Below, piece by piece: positions 1 through 11,660 of a DNA stretch of 64,000 nucleotides (position 1 is its first letter; every line of letters begins with the position of its first letter). The notes beneath the pieces were generated by a model. That model was not told where the DNA came from and made no database searches. It was given only the letters and a program-made list of their open reading frames with translations. The stretch comes from Maylandia zebra. Taxonomy: Eukaryota > Chordata > Actinopteri > Cichliformes > Cichlidae. The stretch covers positions 11,078,547-11,142,546 of the forward strand of contig NC_135179.1 in the NCBI RefSeq assembly GCF_041146795.1, written 5' to 3'. A program made the position numbers and the translations under genes.

Positions 1-3000
1 ACATAATAGGCATCAGTTGTACTGTGTTTATAAATGCCATGTGACTACATATCTCGGCCAAAGAAGAAAACAAGAGCAACACTGCCACGTTACCTTTGAT
101 TCCACAGGAAATACACAACCTAAACCGCTGATGGTATTAAAGTGGGATTTGAACATTTGTTTATGGCGATTTCATCATGTCAGAAAAGCCCAAATAGAAA
201 TATTTAGCTGTAAATTTCTTTTTTTTTTTGGTACTTTTTCCAATGACAGAGGAGTTGAAAGAGCCTTAAAGTCTTATAAACAGAAGGAAAAATGTTGCTT
301 CAGGGAGTTTAAAAGATATGCATGAGCTTTGTAGAATAATAACTTTTTTTTAGTTCATCTTTTTAGGAATGCGCACTAGGCTTCTATAATTTTTTGCCAC
401 AGGTTGAACCTCCATCTATTAAATTCCATGAAGGCATTGGAAACTATCATTTTGATCTCGATCAATATTTCCTACTCTCATATTTGCAGAGCAGCAGAAA
501 CAGGGAATGCAATAAGAGAGTTGTGTATATGATGGTTTTTCATGTCAACCCATCAGAATGGATGATGACTTCACACCAAGCCGGGTAGGGTGATGACGGG
601 ATAGACCCTAATGTAGACAGCCATAAACACAGCGAGCCATCTCTAATCCTGAGAGGCTCCTTTGTGTACCTCACACTGCACAAACTGTTTTGATGAATCT
701 CCCGACCCCTGACCCTCCGATGACGGATGACGCTCTGAGGGGAAATGTAACCAGAAGGCAGCAGATCACCCCGGCCATCCTGTTTGGGAAATGAAATGCA
801 CTGTTGCTTCATCATCCAGAGTTTTTACTCTACACGCTGTGGAGAGAGGCATGAATGCAGTATAGATTTAGTTTCGCTTGCATTAACGTGAATTACAATT
901 GTTGTAATTTACAGGATAACTCACTTTTTTCCATTCTGTTTACATTTATATAAACTGTATCTTGAATATTTTACTCAAATTATTTACTTGACGTAACCGA
1001 ACGGGCTGAAAAATGCACTTCAGGATAAAAACTGATCCGGTTCGGTATTGAAGTGGTTTAACATCTGGGGCCCAGACACAATCACTTGTCATGAAGTCTA
1101 AACTACATTTCTACCACATCATACAAAGGCTCCCACAGGATTAAACTGTGCATCAGTCATAGCTTTTTAAACTCAGTATTATCGATGACATGTTGACAAT
1201 AGCTAATAACAGCTTAATAAATGTCATTACATTGAAAGAGTATATGTTGAAATAGGTAAATTGTGTAATTTGTTGTGTTTGTGATTTGTCTTTCCAAATC
1301 AAATTATTATTAGTTTTAAATTACGAAATAATGCTTTGATGATTATTTGCAAGAGTAATATTTACGCGTTTTAGATGCAGTTTAAACAGAATGAACTGTA
1401 CTGTTTTCGCGGACATGAAAATCAACACAAGGGCACTCTTAACACACACACAGCGCACAGATCCACAAACACACACACACAGGTCATGTCTCCTCGCACA
1501 GAGCCTGTTTGTAAGAGAAACGCATTTGTGAACCTGACAGTGGAAAATCTGAGCTGCTCCTTCAGCCTCCGTTTGGTCTTGGCGTTTTGATTTGTTTGAC
1601 AGGGAAGAAAATTATAACAGCAGGGGGAAAGAAATATGAAAATATGACTGGTAATACTTTCAAAACACAGATATTTTCCCTGCTGTCTTCACAGAATCCA
1701 TAGTGGGAGTCTGCATGTGTCTGTGTGCTTGGACCGTTTGGGCTTGTACTCTGCTCTTGTGTTTGTATGCTTGTTTACATATACTGTGCATGTGCGCACA
1801 CATGTGTGCACTTCAGGATGCAACGCTACAACAATGAATCATCTTTACTGATGACATGGTACGCTAATCGTTTGTCTATATATTGCAGGTTTGTTTCCAT
1901 ATCTCAAGGGTTTCTTGCGGTCTCCTCAACATTTCTCTGACTCGATTCCATGATCTTCATTTCATTCATGTATTTATTTATCCAGTTTGCTTTATTGCTT
2001 TGATTCTCTGAGCCCGGGGTTATTTTGTTTTAATGAACGCGTTATACTTCTCCTTTGTTAGACTCAGTAACTGAACTTTTCAGAGTAAACTTTTCTCATT
2101 GGATCTGATGGTTCAGTTGAGGAGAGCAAACAGACTGTTCTTTGATTATTCATAAATATGGCATATTCACCAAGAAAATGACCCAGGGAGTAAACTCTGA
2201 GAAAATTACACCGCAAAGAGAAAAAAAGTCGACTTTGTCAGCGTAACATCTTTGCATCCTGATTTCAGACCATGTTCCTCCACTGTTTATATTGCTAAAC
2301 ATTATTACTTTTCACTTTGGGAAAACACCTCATGCTGCCAAAACAACACTTTATGCTACTGTTGACCTCTTGACCCTTCAGCCATATCCTAACCACAGCC
2401 ACGTTCCCACTCTCTAATAAACTCAGCAGCCACTTAAATACAGCCATGCCTGAAAAACTGCATAATAATATTTTCGATTGATTATTAATGTAACTCTACA
2501 ATTTAGTGTGCCACAGTTGAAGCTGTTGATAAGACAGAAAGCTGAATATTGTTTTAGGGTAAAATGAGAAGAGCTACGGTTTAGCTGTGTTTGTGTTTAA
2601 ATCCAGACTAATCACTCATCAGCTCCTGTGTATGTGCTACAGCTACTGTGCACATAACAACTCACCTCCCCAGAGAATGCAAGATACCGCCATCAATCTG
2701 TCTAATTGGCTTCCAGCATTAATACAATGGCCACTGTCACCAACCAGTAGCAGACTAAATGTAATTTTGCTATTTGCTGAGGTAAAACTGCTGCCCTGTT
2801 TCAAAGTAAATCTTTTTTTGATACAAAACTGTTCAGTGTATATATTTTTTTTCAAGTCGACCTGTTGTTTTTGCCCTTACGGTGTATTTCACACACTTAC
2901 TGAGTGGACCTAATCCTTATTGGATGAGGCATGCAGCATAGCTAATATATCAGACAAGCTTGTGGTGCAGCAAGTCGCACAGATTAAATGACTTCAGTGT

Positions 3001-6000
3001 TTGGGTTGCGAGGGCTGAGTGTTGGTCATCGGTCCATGCCAGAAATGAACCTAAATCATTCAGAGGCAAAAAACAGACACAGAAAACACTGATGCTATTG
3101 TGCGGTGTGTGCAAACCTAGTAAAGCTGTTAGTGAAGTGGAGAAAGGCAGTAAGGAAAGAAGAGGAAGACAGATGAAGCAACTGAAATAGCAGAGACTAA
3201 AAAGTGAAGAAGGAAAAAAGTGATAATTAAATGAAAACAAAGGAGGTGTGAACTTAATCCAAGAAAGACAAAGAAGGACATAAATGATAGAAGAAGAACA
3301 GGATAAAAAGAGAAACAGGAGGAAAGTGAGGGAGTTTTAGGAGAATCAATGCAGCGGCTCTCCACTGGGACCGAGCTAACAGCACAGCAGACCGTGGATC
3401 TCAGGTGTCCAGTCGATGGCTGATGCATTAGGCTGCTGATACCCGCTGCTTTGGGTTCAAACACACATTTTCTTAATACAACATGAGCCCATTTCCCCCC
3501 CTCATTAATCATGTAACCTGATTAGGGCTAGAGGTCTGGCCCGTACTGAACCCTTCTCCACTCGCCGCCTTTCATTTTGTCAGGCACACACATGTGAGAA
3601 TATACATGTGTGTTTATGCAGCGATATTAACCCATGGTTTCCCATATGTTTAAAGGAGGACGTGTCAGTGCAATCAAACTAAAGCTTATGCATATGTCTT
3701 TATACACTCACACAGTTCTATACATAAGGTTTAGTAAACTGGGACTGTTGCCTTTGTTGCTGTATTTACTGAAATTGTCCTTTCAAATAGACATTTATTT
3801 AGCAATGATCCATCTGTATCAAAAATCAGTATTAAAAGTATAATAATTTCTTCTTAAAACAGCTGGAGAATATCATTTTTAGTAAAGTTTTATCAAACTT
3901 GAGCAAACTATTGGTTACATCAGTGAGGAGCAATTTTCAGAAAAGTTAATTATACTTTTCCTAATTCTTTTGTACTATTTTATAAACTAGGTCAAAGTAC
4001 CATCACATAGATACACTAAACATTGAACTGGGGTGAGACAGCACTGGGAGGCTATAGGAGAGTGGGGAAAAATGTTCCATACCTTTATAAAAACTTTAAA
4101 AAAAATGTAGACCTAAGAGTGTTATGATTATGACTAATTTAAACCGCGCATCAGGGTGAAGAGTGTGAAAGATAGGCTGACAGATAGAGTTAAACCTAAT
4201 ACCACTGAACTGAATGCCTCTCTGGTATTCATCAACATGACCGGTCTAATCATTGATTGGCTCAGGTTCATTGCCATGCAGTAGAAGTGAACTGTGACAG
4301 ATAACCCAACGCACTTTAATTCTAGAGAAGGGTCACATAATGGTGTTCTGTCGTTTGGCCCGCATAACCTAAAACCAAAGCAAATTTTCCCCTTTTTTTC
4401 ATTTTCTTATAAAGATCCGTAAGACATGTATTTAGCGACAGTAAATATTCGCACGATTCTTATTCTTTCGCCTTGCTCACCTAATGTTTGTTGTGTCTTG
4501 TTCTTACCAAGTCAGATGCTCGCAAATACAGAGACTGTTTGGGGAAAAGCTACCAGACCTTCATTTTAATTTGATTCAAGTATGCACACAAGCAACAGTC
4601 ACTGGACTGTTCATGTAGATTCTTTTTTTCCCCACCTTGACTATTTCAGATGAAAAGACATGTCAGATGTTCCATAACTGCTTTTGATTGCTGTACAGTT
4701 TGTCCACTTAAACTTTCTTTGACTTCAGTTTGTTTATAGACACATCAAATTAACACACACACACACTTACACATATATTTACCACTGTATATCTGGCAGT
4801 GCTCAGTGTAGAGTTCATTTTCTTCTGCCTACTTACACTTCTTCTGCCAGAAGCTCCTGTTTGTATAAATTCTGATTAAACTGTGTATTTAAATATTTAA
4901 AGACAAAAACATTTTGATTTCATTTTTGTTCATTTATCCCACCCCAAAGTATTATCAAAGTATTGTGTTTTATTATGTGTGTGTACTTTCAAAAGCCCTT
5001 TACTCAGTTACCATTAACATTTAAAGATTTGTTTTACAACTCGTGATTTTACATACATTATACATATGATTTGCATATATATCAGAAGCGTCAGAAGCTA
5101 AACAGTTTGGATAAGTGGATTAAGATTGCCTGTTCACCGCACCTAAACGAATGGCATTGCAAATCATGTGTGCACATGTAGGTCTGTATAACCTCCTAGA
5201 TTAATGACTTACGTCACTAAGTTTAAGGTAAATAGACCGATACTTATCTAGTTCCTTTCAGCTTTACTTGAGGACTCAAAGCACTTTCTTATTATAATCT
5301 TCATTCACCTATTCACACACACATTCATTTTTTTCTGCGTCTAAGCACTTTTAACTCGCTTGTGAGCCACAGCCACATTATGGAGGCACTGAATGTATTA
5401 GTTGTCTCCAACACTGTTACTGTGTTTATGGACTGTGTAAAGTTAATGTATTAACATCCACTCAGTTTATAGACAAAAAAGACTTTATCTATGAAACCTA
5501 AAATAGTTTATTAAATTGGATAATATTTCATGTTCAAAATTACATTTTACAGCTGGAATATGAAAACCTGAGAATTATGAGTTTTTTTTAAAGGTATAAA
5601 TAATTTGAGAGTAGAAAAAAGGTATAACTGTAATATAATTATTGCAAATATGTTTACCAACAAATAGGTACAATTACATTTATTCTAACACTCTCAAAAA
5701 TCAAACAAGTATATTTTTTAGCATTTAATAATAAACATCACTTTTATGTAAGTACATGTGACTAAATTAACTTTCACGACAGTCGTTTTTGGATTTCTGG
5801 CTGTTACCAGATTCTCTATTGAAGGTACAAATTTTGTGTTTGATGGTACTGTGATTAGTTTCTCACTTTAGATTAAAATATATATATATATATCTTAATA
5901 ATAATAACAATAATCAGAAGCTGGGATTTAAATTGCAACTTGTCTTTAGTGTCTGATTCCATTCAGAAAAACACTTTCAGGGCTGTTTGAGTCCTGGAAG

Positions 6001-6497
6001 GACTTTCTTAAGTTTGAGTTTCTTAAGGAAAGTAAGGATAACATCAAGTTTGTTCTAAGAGAGGAAACACCATAGACTCATTTGATGTTTTTACTTTGCT
6101 ACCAGGGTGACATAGTTGCATCGATGACTACAGGAGTATCCATCTAACTAAAACACTCCAAATCAGAGATCACAAGGTAAGATCTAGATCATAAGGTATT
6201 GTAATCTACCCACAAGTACTCAAATTTTGTCTAATAGGACCAATGAGATCGTGCAGTAAGCAAATATTTTTAGTTTTAATACAAGAAAATGCTAACAGTT
6301 TTTAGTAACCCTTACAATCCACTGTACACTTAAAGACTGGGAATTAATTATACTTCTAGAGCTAAATGTCTGTTTTTCTATTCCTGCATTCAGAAGTGCT
6401 TGAAAATGCCAATAAAATATAAATCTTTCTGATAATACTTCCCTGGTTAAAACCCTGATAAACGATCCGTGTCCGCTGCTTTTTTTATCTTAATTAT
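1..6497. other. Gene-free flank (far upstream of six2)
   Basis: No coding region is supported here. The open frames are short (127 codons or fewer), rich in low-complexity residues, and show no recognisable domain. The DNA is AT-rich with only small simple repeats, for example a short (AT)n at about 5878-5892. This fits the gene desert that flanks the SIX2/SIX3 locus in vertebrates. Enhancers could be present but cannot be recognised without alignment. Confidence 0.6.
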
Positions 6498-6500
6498 AAT

Positions 6501-8639
6501 CACACCAGGGGTGAAAGGACACTGGACCACTGCTACACTACGGTCAAGGACGGCTACAAGGCACAATCCCGCCCCCCGTTTGGCAAATCTGATCACGCCG
6601 CCATCTTCCTCATGCCAAAATACAAACAAAGGCTGAAACAGGAAGTTCCGGTTCAGAGGAAGGTCGCGCACTGGACGGATCAATCGGTGGCCGCGTTACA
6701 GGACGCACTCGATGACGCAGACTGGGGCATGTTCAGAAACAGCTCCGACGATGACGTCAACGTGTTTACGGAAGCGGTTGTGGGATTCATCGGGAAACTA
6801 GCGGATGATACCGTGGAGACAAAGACTATCACAACGTTTCCCAACCAGAAGCCGTGGGTGGATAAAACCATCCGCGACGCTCTGAGATCCCGCACCGCTG
6901 CCTACAACACGGGACTCATGACGGGGGACATGGACCCGTACAAAGCCGCGTCATATAACGTGCGGAGGGCGGTGAAAGAGGCGAAGCAGCGCTACGGGAG
7001 GAAACTAGAGTCACAACTCCAACAGAGTGACTCTAGGAGCCTGTGGCAGGGACTAAGGACAATAACGGACTATAAAGCACCAACAACCGGTATGACGAAC
7101 GCGGCCGTGACTCTGGCAGACGAGCTGAACACTTTCTATGCTCGCTTCGAGGCTGCAGCTAAGGTCTCCAACAATGCTAGTGTTAGCGGCGCTAACGGCT
7201 GCAGACAGGAAGATACTGCCAGCACCGGAAACGTGCTCGTCATCTCCGAGCATGAAGTAAGGAGAGCCTTCAAGAGAGTGAACACCAGGAAAGCAGCAGG
7301 ACCAGACGGCATCCCAGGTCGTATCCTAAGAGACTGCGCATACCAGCTAGCTCCTGTGTTCACTGAGATATTCAACATCTCTTTATCTCAGTCAGTGATC
7401 CCCACATGCTTCAAAGAGTCCATCATTGTTCCTGTCCCGAAGAAACCCCACCCTGCTTCTCTCAATGACTATCGCCCTGTAGCCCTCACCTCAGTAGTGA
7501 TGAAGTGCTTTGAACGCCTGGTCAGAGACTTCATCATTTCTTCACTACCAGACACACTGGACCCACTACAGTTCGCTTACCGTCCAAATCGTTCCACAGA
7601 CGATGCCATCTCTCATCTCCTCCACACATCACTCACTCACTTGGACACTAGAAGGGGGAATTATGTTAAAATGCTCTTCATAGACTACAGCTCTGCATTT
7701 AACACCATAATTCCCTCCACACTCACCACCAAGCTGGAGCATCTGGGACTCAGCTCATCTATGTGTCAGTGGATCTCCAACTTCCTAACTGGCAGACCAC
7801 AGGCAGTAAGGATGGGCGGACATGTCTCAGCCTCCACCACTCTCAGCACTGGAGCCCCCCAGGGGTGTGTTCTGACCCCCCTGCTGTACTCTTTGTACAC
7901 ATATGACTGTGTGGCCACTACCAGCTCCACCACCATCATCAAGTTTGCTGACGACACCGTCGTGGTGGGCCTGATCTCTGATAACAACGAGACGGCCTAC
8001 CTGAAGGAGATTAGGAATCTGGAGAACTGGTGCCAGAGGAACAACCTCCTTCTAAACGTCAGTAAGACAAAGGAGCTGATAGTGGACTTCAGCACTAAGC
8101 AGGAGAGGAACTACCAGACCCCCGTCATCAACGAGTGCCCAGTGGAGAGAGTGGACAGCTTCAAATACCTCGGAGTTCACATCACGCAGGACCTGTCATG
8201 GTCCTGTCACATCAACACCGTGGTGAAAAAGGCCCGACAGCGTCTCTACCACCTCAGACGCTTGAGAGACTTCCAACTGCCCTCCAAGGTGCTCAGGAAC
8301 TTTTACTCGTGCACCATAGAGAGCATCCTGGCGGGAAACATCTTAACCTGGTTCGGGAACAGCACCATGCAGGACAGACGAGCTCTACAGAGGGTTGTGC
8401 GGTCAGCTGAGCGCACCATCCGCTCCGAGCTCCCTGACCTGCACTCAATCTACAGCAGGTGGTGCTGGACCAAGGCCAGGAAGATCGTGAAGGACCTCAG
8501 CCATCCCAACAACAGACTGTTCTCTCTGTTGAGGTCAGGAAAGCGATTCCGCTCCCTGAAGACCAACACAGAGAGACTGAGGAGGAGCTTCTTCCCGCAG
8601 GCGATACGGTCTCTCAATCACACCACCACACAGTACTGA
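6501..8639 (+). CDS. LINE ORF2 fragment: endonuclease C-terminus plus reverse transcriptase
   Basis: This frame is open for about 712 codons. The first in-frame ATG is at 6612, but homology continues upstream of it into the endonuclease end (SDHAAI), so 6612 is probably not the native start. The native start was lost by truncation. Counting from 6612, the reverse-transcriptase motifs are intact: FIDYSSAF at 356-363 (first catalytic Asp 358), GAPQG at 414-418, and FADD at 445-448 (catalytic Asp 447 and 448). The C-terminal region contains the usual cysteine-poor tail of this LINE group and ends in HTTTQY. The absence of stops and frameshifts suggests a recent insertion. Without most of its endonuclease the copy should not move on its own. 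Its codons are more GC-rich than the surrounding DNA, consistent with insertion of foreign coding sequence. Confidence 0.9.
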   Translation, partial: HTRGERTLDHCYTTVKDGYKAQSRPPFGKSDHAAIFLMPKYKQRLKQEVPVQRKVAHWTDQSVAALQDALDDADWGMFRNSSDDDVNVFTEAVVGFIGKLADDTVETKTITTFPNQKPWVDKTIRDALRSRTAAYNTGLMTGDMDPYKAASYNVRRAVKEAKQRYGRKLESQLQQSDSRSLWQGLRTITDYKAPTTGMTNAAVTLADELNTFYARFEAAAKVSNNASVSGANGCRQEDTASTGNVLVISEHEVRRAFKRVNTRKAAGPDGIPGRILRDCAYQLAPVFTEIFNISLSQSVIPTCFKESIIVPVPKKPHPASLNDYRPVALTSVVMKCFERLVRDFIISSLPDTLDPLQFAYRPNRSTDDAISHLLHTSLTHLDTRRGNYVKMLFIDYSSAFNTIIPSTLTTKLEHLGLSSSMCQWISNFLTGRPQAVRMGGHVSASTTLSTGAPQGCVLTPLLYSLYTYDCVATTSSTTIIKFADDTVVVGLISDNNETAYLKEIRNLENWCQRNNLLLNVSKTKELIVDFSTKQERNYQTPVINECPVERVDSFKYLGVHITQDLSWSCHINTVVKKARQRLYHLRRLRDFQLPSKVLRNFYSCTIESILAGNILTWFGNSTMQDRRALQRVVRSAERTIRSELPDLHSIYSRWCWTKARKIVKDLSHPNNRLFSLLRSGKRFRSLKTNTERLRRSFFPQAIRSLNHTTTQY

Positions 8640-8823
8640 CCCACACATACAGTTCTTACACACACACTGGACTTTCTGGACTTTGGTTTTGCACAACACT
8701 GGTCACTATATTCTTCATTTCCGGTTAATACTTGTACAGCTGCTGTTATTGTGTATATATTTATTTATATTTAGATTTCTTCATACATTCTTATATAGTT
8801 CTATATTGTGTATTGTGTATTTT

Positions 8824-8985
8824 GTTGTACAGTTATTTTATTTTCAACTTTAATTTATATATTTATCTTTATCTTATTCTTCCCAGTTAAATTTACCCTT
8901 CATTCTAATTTGTGTTGTACAGTTATTTCATTTTTAACCTTAATTTATATTTTATTCCTTCCTAGTTAAATTTACCCTTTTTAAT
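8824..8985 (+). repeat. Imperfect tandem duplication in the LINE 3' UTR
   Basis: Two similar blocks begin with GTTGTACAGTTATTT, at 8824 and 8914, and end with AGTTAAATTTACCCTT. The offset is 90 bp. The copies have diverged by several substitutions and length changes. The duplication lies wholly in the LINE 3' untranslated region. Confidence 0.75.
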
Positions 8986-9129
8986 TTTTCATATTTATTT
9001 CCTATCTTATTCATAGCCTTTTCCTTTTTTGTTCTCTTTAGGTCACGAGCAGTTGTCCAAGCATTTCACTACATATCGTACTGTGTATGACTGTGTACGT
9101 GACAAATAAAATTTGAATTTGAATTTGAA

Positions 9130-10559
9130 CCAGCATCATCTTGGTGAAGTAGCAGCGATCTACCAGTCTTAGTGTGAGTGCACAGGAAGCTTCATCAGTA
9201 ACAGAAAAATAAAAGCATAACATGCTTTTATTTTTATTCTTTTTAACATGTCTCTCTGCAGGTGTATGTTTGTGTGCTGACAGAGCTGGAGGGTAATAGA
9301 AGACCAGGTCAGTCTGGGTTTACATCCCTGACACACTGCCACAGATACCCCCACTGCGTCTGTCACTCAGCTTATGCACACATAAACCTAGACAGTAACA
9401 TACAAACACACATGTGTACATGAAAACATGAAGAATTTTAAGTGTGCAATGAGTATAGTCGGTAAAAACAAAATATTTATCATAAAATTGTTTTGGACTC
9501 TAAATTACTTTAAAAACCTTTAAATGAATTCAACCTTTTCTAACTTAACAGCTTTACTGAGTTTGCGGATTTTTATTAATAACTTGTGGGATCTTTGAGA
9601 AGTAGATACACTTTGAAATCCCATGAAATTCATATCCATAGATATATGATCTGTGTAAAATAAACATTGTAGACAATGTAGACAATGTTTATTTTAGCAG
9701 ACGTATTATCATGTAAATTACCTGACTTATTTGTTATTGTGAAGTGTCTTTTTCTTAGCCAAAAAATTTATTTCACCAAAAATTGCTCACACCACCTGTT
9801 TTATTACAAGAAATTACAGTCCACATTTTCATTCAAAAGAAGATTAAATTAAAAAAAAAAAAAAGTTTATTAACATGTTATTCTCAGATGTATGAAATCT
9901 TTTCAACAATGTTACAACTATAAAACTAAAAGAGTAACTTAGAATACCACAGTTTTGTTACTTAAGATTGCCAACCTACAATTCTACAGTGCTATTATGA
10001 AGTTCTCTCTCTCCAAGCATTCCTGGAGAAACTCTATCACTATAACCACTCCTCATGTCAAGTAGATCTTCCATTTTACTCTATAAGAGATCGATCAAAC
10101 ATTTAGCATTTTTGGCATTTTATCATATTCTCTTTAAGACAGATAAACAGAAGATGGATGGATGGATGGATGGGATAAGTTTAGATCTTCAAAGATCACA
10201 TCCCAATTCTCAAAGATTACATATGAACGATACACAGACAAGGCCACATTACACAGTATTTTTGGACAGTCTCTAAGTTATAGCTTTGTGACTGTTTTAG
10301 TGAGACTGACCAATAATTATTGCTTAGCATTATATTTTGCATGCAATGCAAGAGGTTCAGTTCTTATCTCTCAAACAAATATATGCAAATAGCATTCCTA
10401 AAATTTACTGTCTCAGTGAAATAAAAAGTAATGCTCTGTCTTAAATTGTTTTTTTCTGTATCTGCATGTTTTCACTGTGACCTTCATAAACGCTTTCCTG
10501 ATGACTTTGAGTGGCAACAGGCTAAGCAGGTTATTCTAGTTATTCTACTGATCAGAAAC
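9130..10559. other. Gene-free AT-rich interval
   Basis: No gene is supported. The interval contains a perfect 15-bp inverted repeat (9656-9696), an A-run at about 9851-9864, and a short (GATG)n at about 10154-10173. Nothing else was recognised. Confidence 0.55.
9656..9696. repeat. Perfect 15-bp inverted repeat (hairpin)
   Basis: The left arm at 9656-9670 (TAAAATAAACATTGT) is the exact reverse complement of the right arm at 9682-9696, with an 11-bp spacer. The spacer repeats part of the arm (AGACAATGTAG). It could be the terminal repeats of a collapsed miniature transposon or a local palindromic duplication. No function is assigned. Confidence 0.85.
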
Positions 10560-10895
10560 ACATTTAAGGTACTCCTGGGGGATCATGAAATGTTCCCAGG
10601 CCAGACAAGGTATATAATCTCTCCAGCAGGTTCTGGATCTACTTTCAGGTAAAGGGAAGCAACCAGGATGCATCCAAACCAGATGCACAACCTTTCCTTT
10701 AAACACGGAAGAGCAGCAGCTCTACTTCTAGCTCCTCACTCTATCTCTAAGGCTGAGCCCAGCCACCCTAGAGAAGAAACTCAGGCACTTGTCTGAATTC
10801 TTTGGTTATTGCCCATATCTCATGAACATATGTGAGGGTAGGAAAATAGGTGAACCAGCAAAATGAAAGTTTGTTGCTGACACCATATAAATTTG
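10560..10895 (-). pseudogene. Decayed LINE reverse-transcriptase C-terminus
   Basis: Read on the minus strand with frame changes and stops, this segment resembles the C-terminal end of a common fish non-LTR reverse transcriptase. It shows pieces equivalent to a 'RRVAGLSLRDRVRS' block, a 'RMPPG' block and a final 'LAWE' block, in the expected order. It is interrupted by several stops and cannot be functional. The match is from memory of teleost repeats. The clade (possibly RTE/Rex3-like) was not settled. Confidence 0.6.
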
Positions 10896-11400
10896 CCAGT
10901 CAATACAACATTCACTCCATATAGAGAATTATATTGTGGTTGTTTGCCGATGAGTGTGCAGTTTCACCCCTCGCTCATCACATCCATTTTCAAAATACCA
11001 AAATGGTGCTGGGCTTGTTATGGAGCTTCACAAAAATGTCTCGGTGGCTAAGTCCATCTTTTATACTGTCTATAGTTACAAACGTTGGTGGGGTCTCATA
11101 TATCATATGTTGACATAAAGTAACTTCCTCATGAAACAAGAACAGCTTTCATTGCTATGCTGATGACACACAACTAAATCCACCAGCAGTCTGATATGCT
11201 TAGAGCTATGTAACAGACACCAAATGTTGATTGCCTTGAAACTCATAAAGCTCACAGATGCATCACTAGATTTGTCAGAATTTAATCCTGAATTTGATAA
11301 CCTGGTTCCTCCATTAAGTCTAATGGAGTAAAGACAGGGCAGAAAATTTAAATCTGCGATATGTGTATGCCAGAGAGTTATCATTCAGCTAACACAATGC
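10896..11400 (+). pseudogene. Decayed repeat cluster with a second LINE reverse-transcriptase piece
   Basis: Codons at 11144-11176 read SFHCYADDTQL, the signature of the reverse-transcriptase catalytic loop (YADD) of L2/CR1-like LINEs. The rest is too decayed to follow, with stops on both sides. The upstream part (about 10950-11090) looks like another dispersed teleost repeat, with a tail resembling 'TATACTGTCTAT'. It has the opposite orientation to the neighbouring relic at 10560-10895, so at least two independent insertions are stacked here. Confidence 0.6.
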
Positions 11401-11559
11401 CAGAGATTCAAGACACCCATCTGAACAAATGCATTGGATGCACTTATGGTAAACTCTTTATTATGTTCTACTTCTATGTGAAAACATACATGTAACACTG
11501 TAGCGCAGAAAAAGATACATTTGGCTCCTTCCTTACTTTCCTACATTCCTAAATGGTTG

Positions 11560-11660
11560 TCACACCAGATGGATTTGCATGTTTTATTTGTCCTTCTGGA
11601 CACAACCCTCCTATTAATTGACCTTAGGACTGGCACTAGTAGTACACCAGCATGAGGGAA
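11560..11660. repeat. Dispersed teleost repeat fragment
   Basis: The stretch around CTTCTGGACACAACCCTCC followed by GGACTGGCACTAGTAG resembles the end of a very common fish short repeat, in which 'cttcctgacgcaaccctcc' precedes 'gggaccggcact'. It is diverged. The assignment rests on memory of that repeat and no family name is claimed. Confidence 0.45.

Larger units (their letters stand above)
6498..9129 (+). mobile_element. 5'-truncated non-LTR retrotransposon (Rex1/L2/CR1-like LINE)
   Basis: The element starts abruptly inside the end of the AP-endonuclease domain: in-frame codons from about 6501 read HTRGERTLDHCY and then GKSDHAAIF. It runs through a long reverse-transcriptase frame that stops at 8637-8639. 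An AT-rich 3' untranslated region of about 490 bp follows. It ends in a short (AATTTG)n tail at about 9109-9129, as in many fish LINEs. The 5' loss is the usual result of incomplete target-primed reverse transcription. No clear target-site duplication was found. The exact clade (Rex1/Babar versus L2/CR1) was assigned from memory of fish LINE sequences and is uncertain. Confidence 0.9.
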
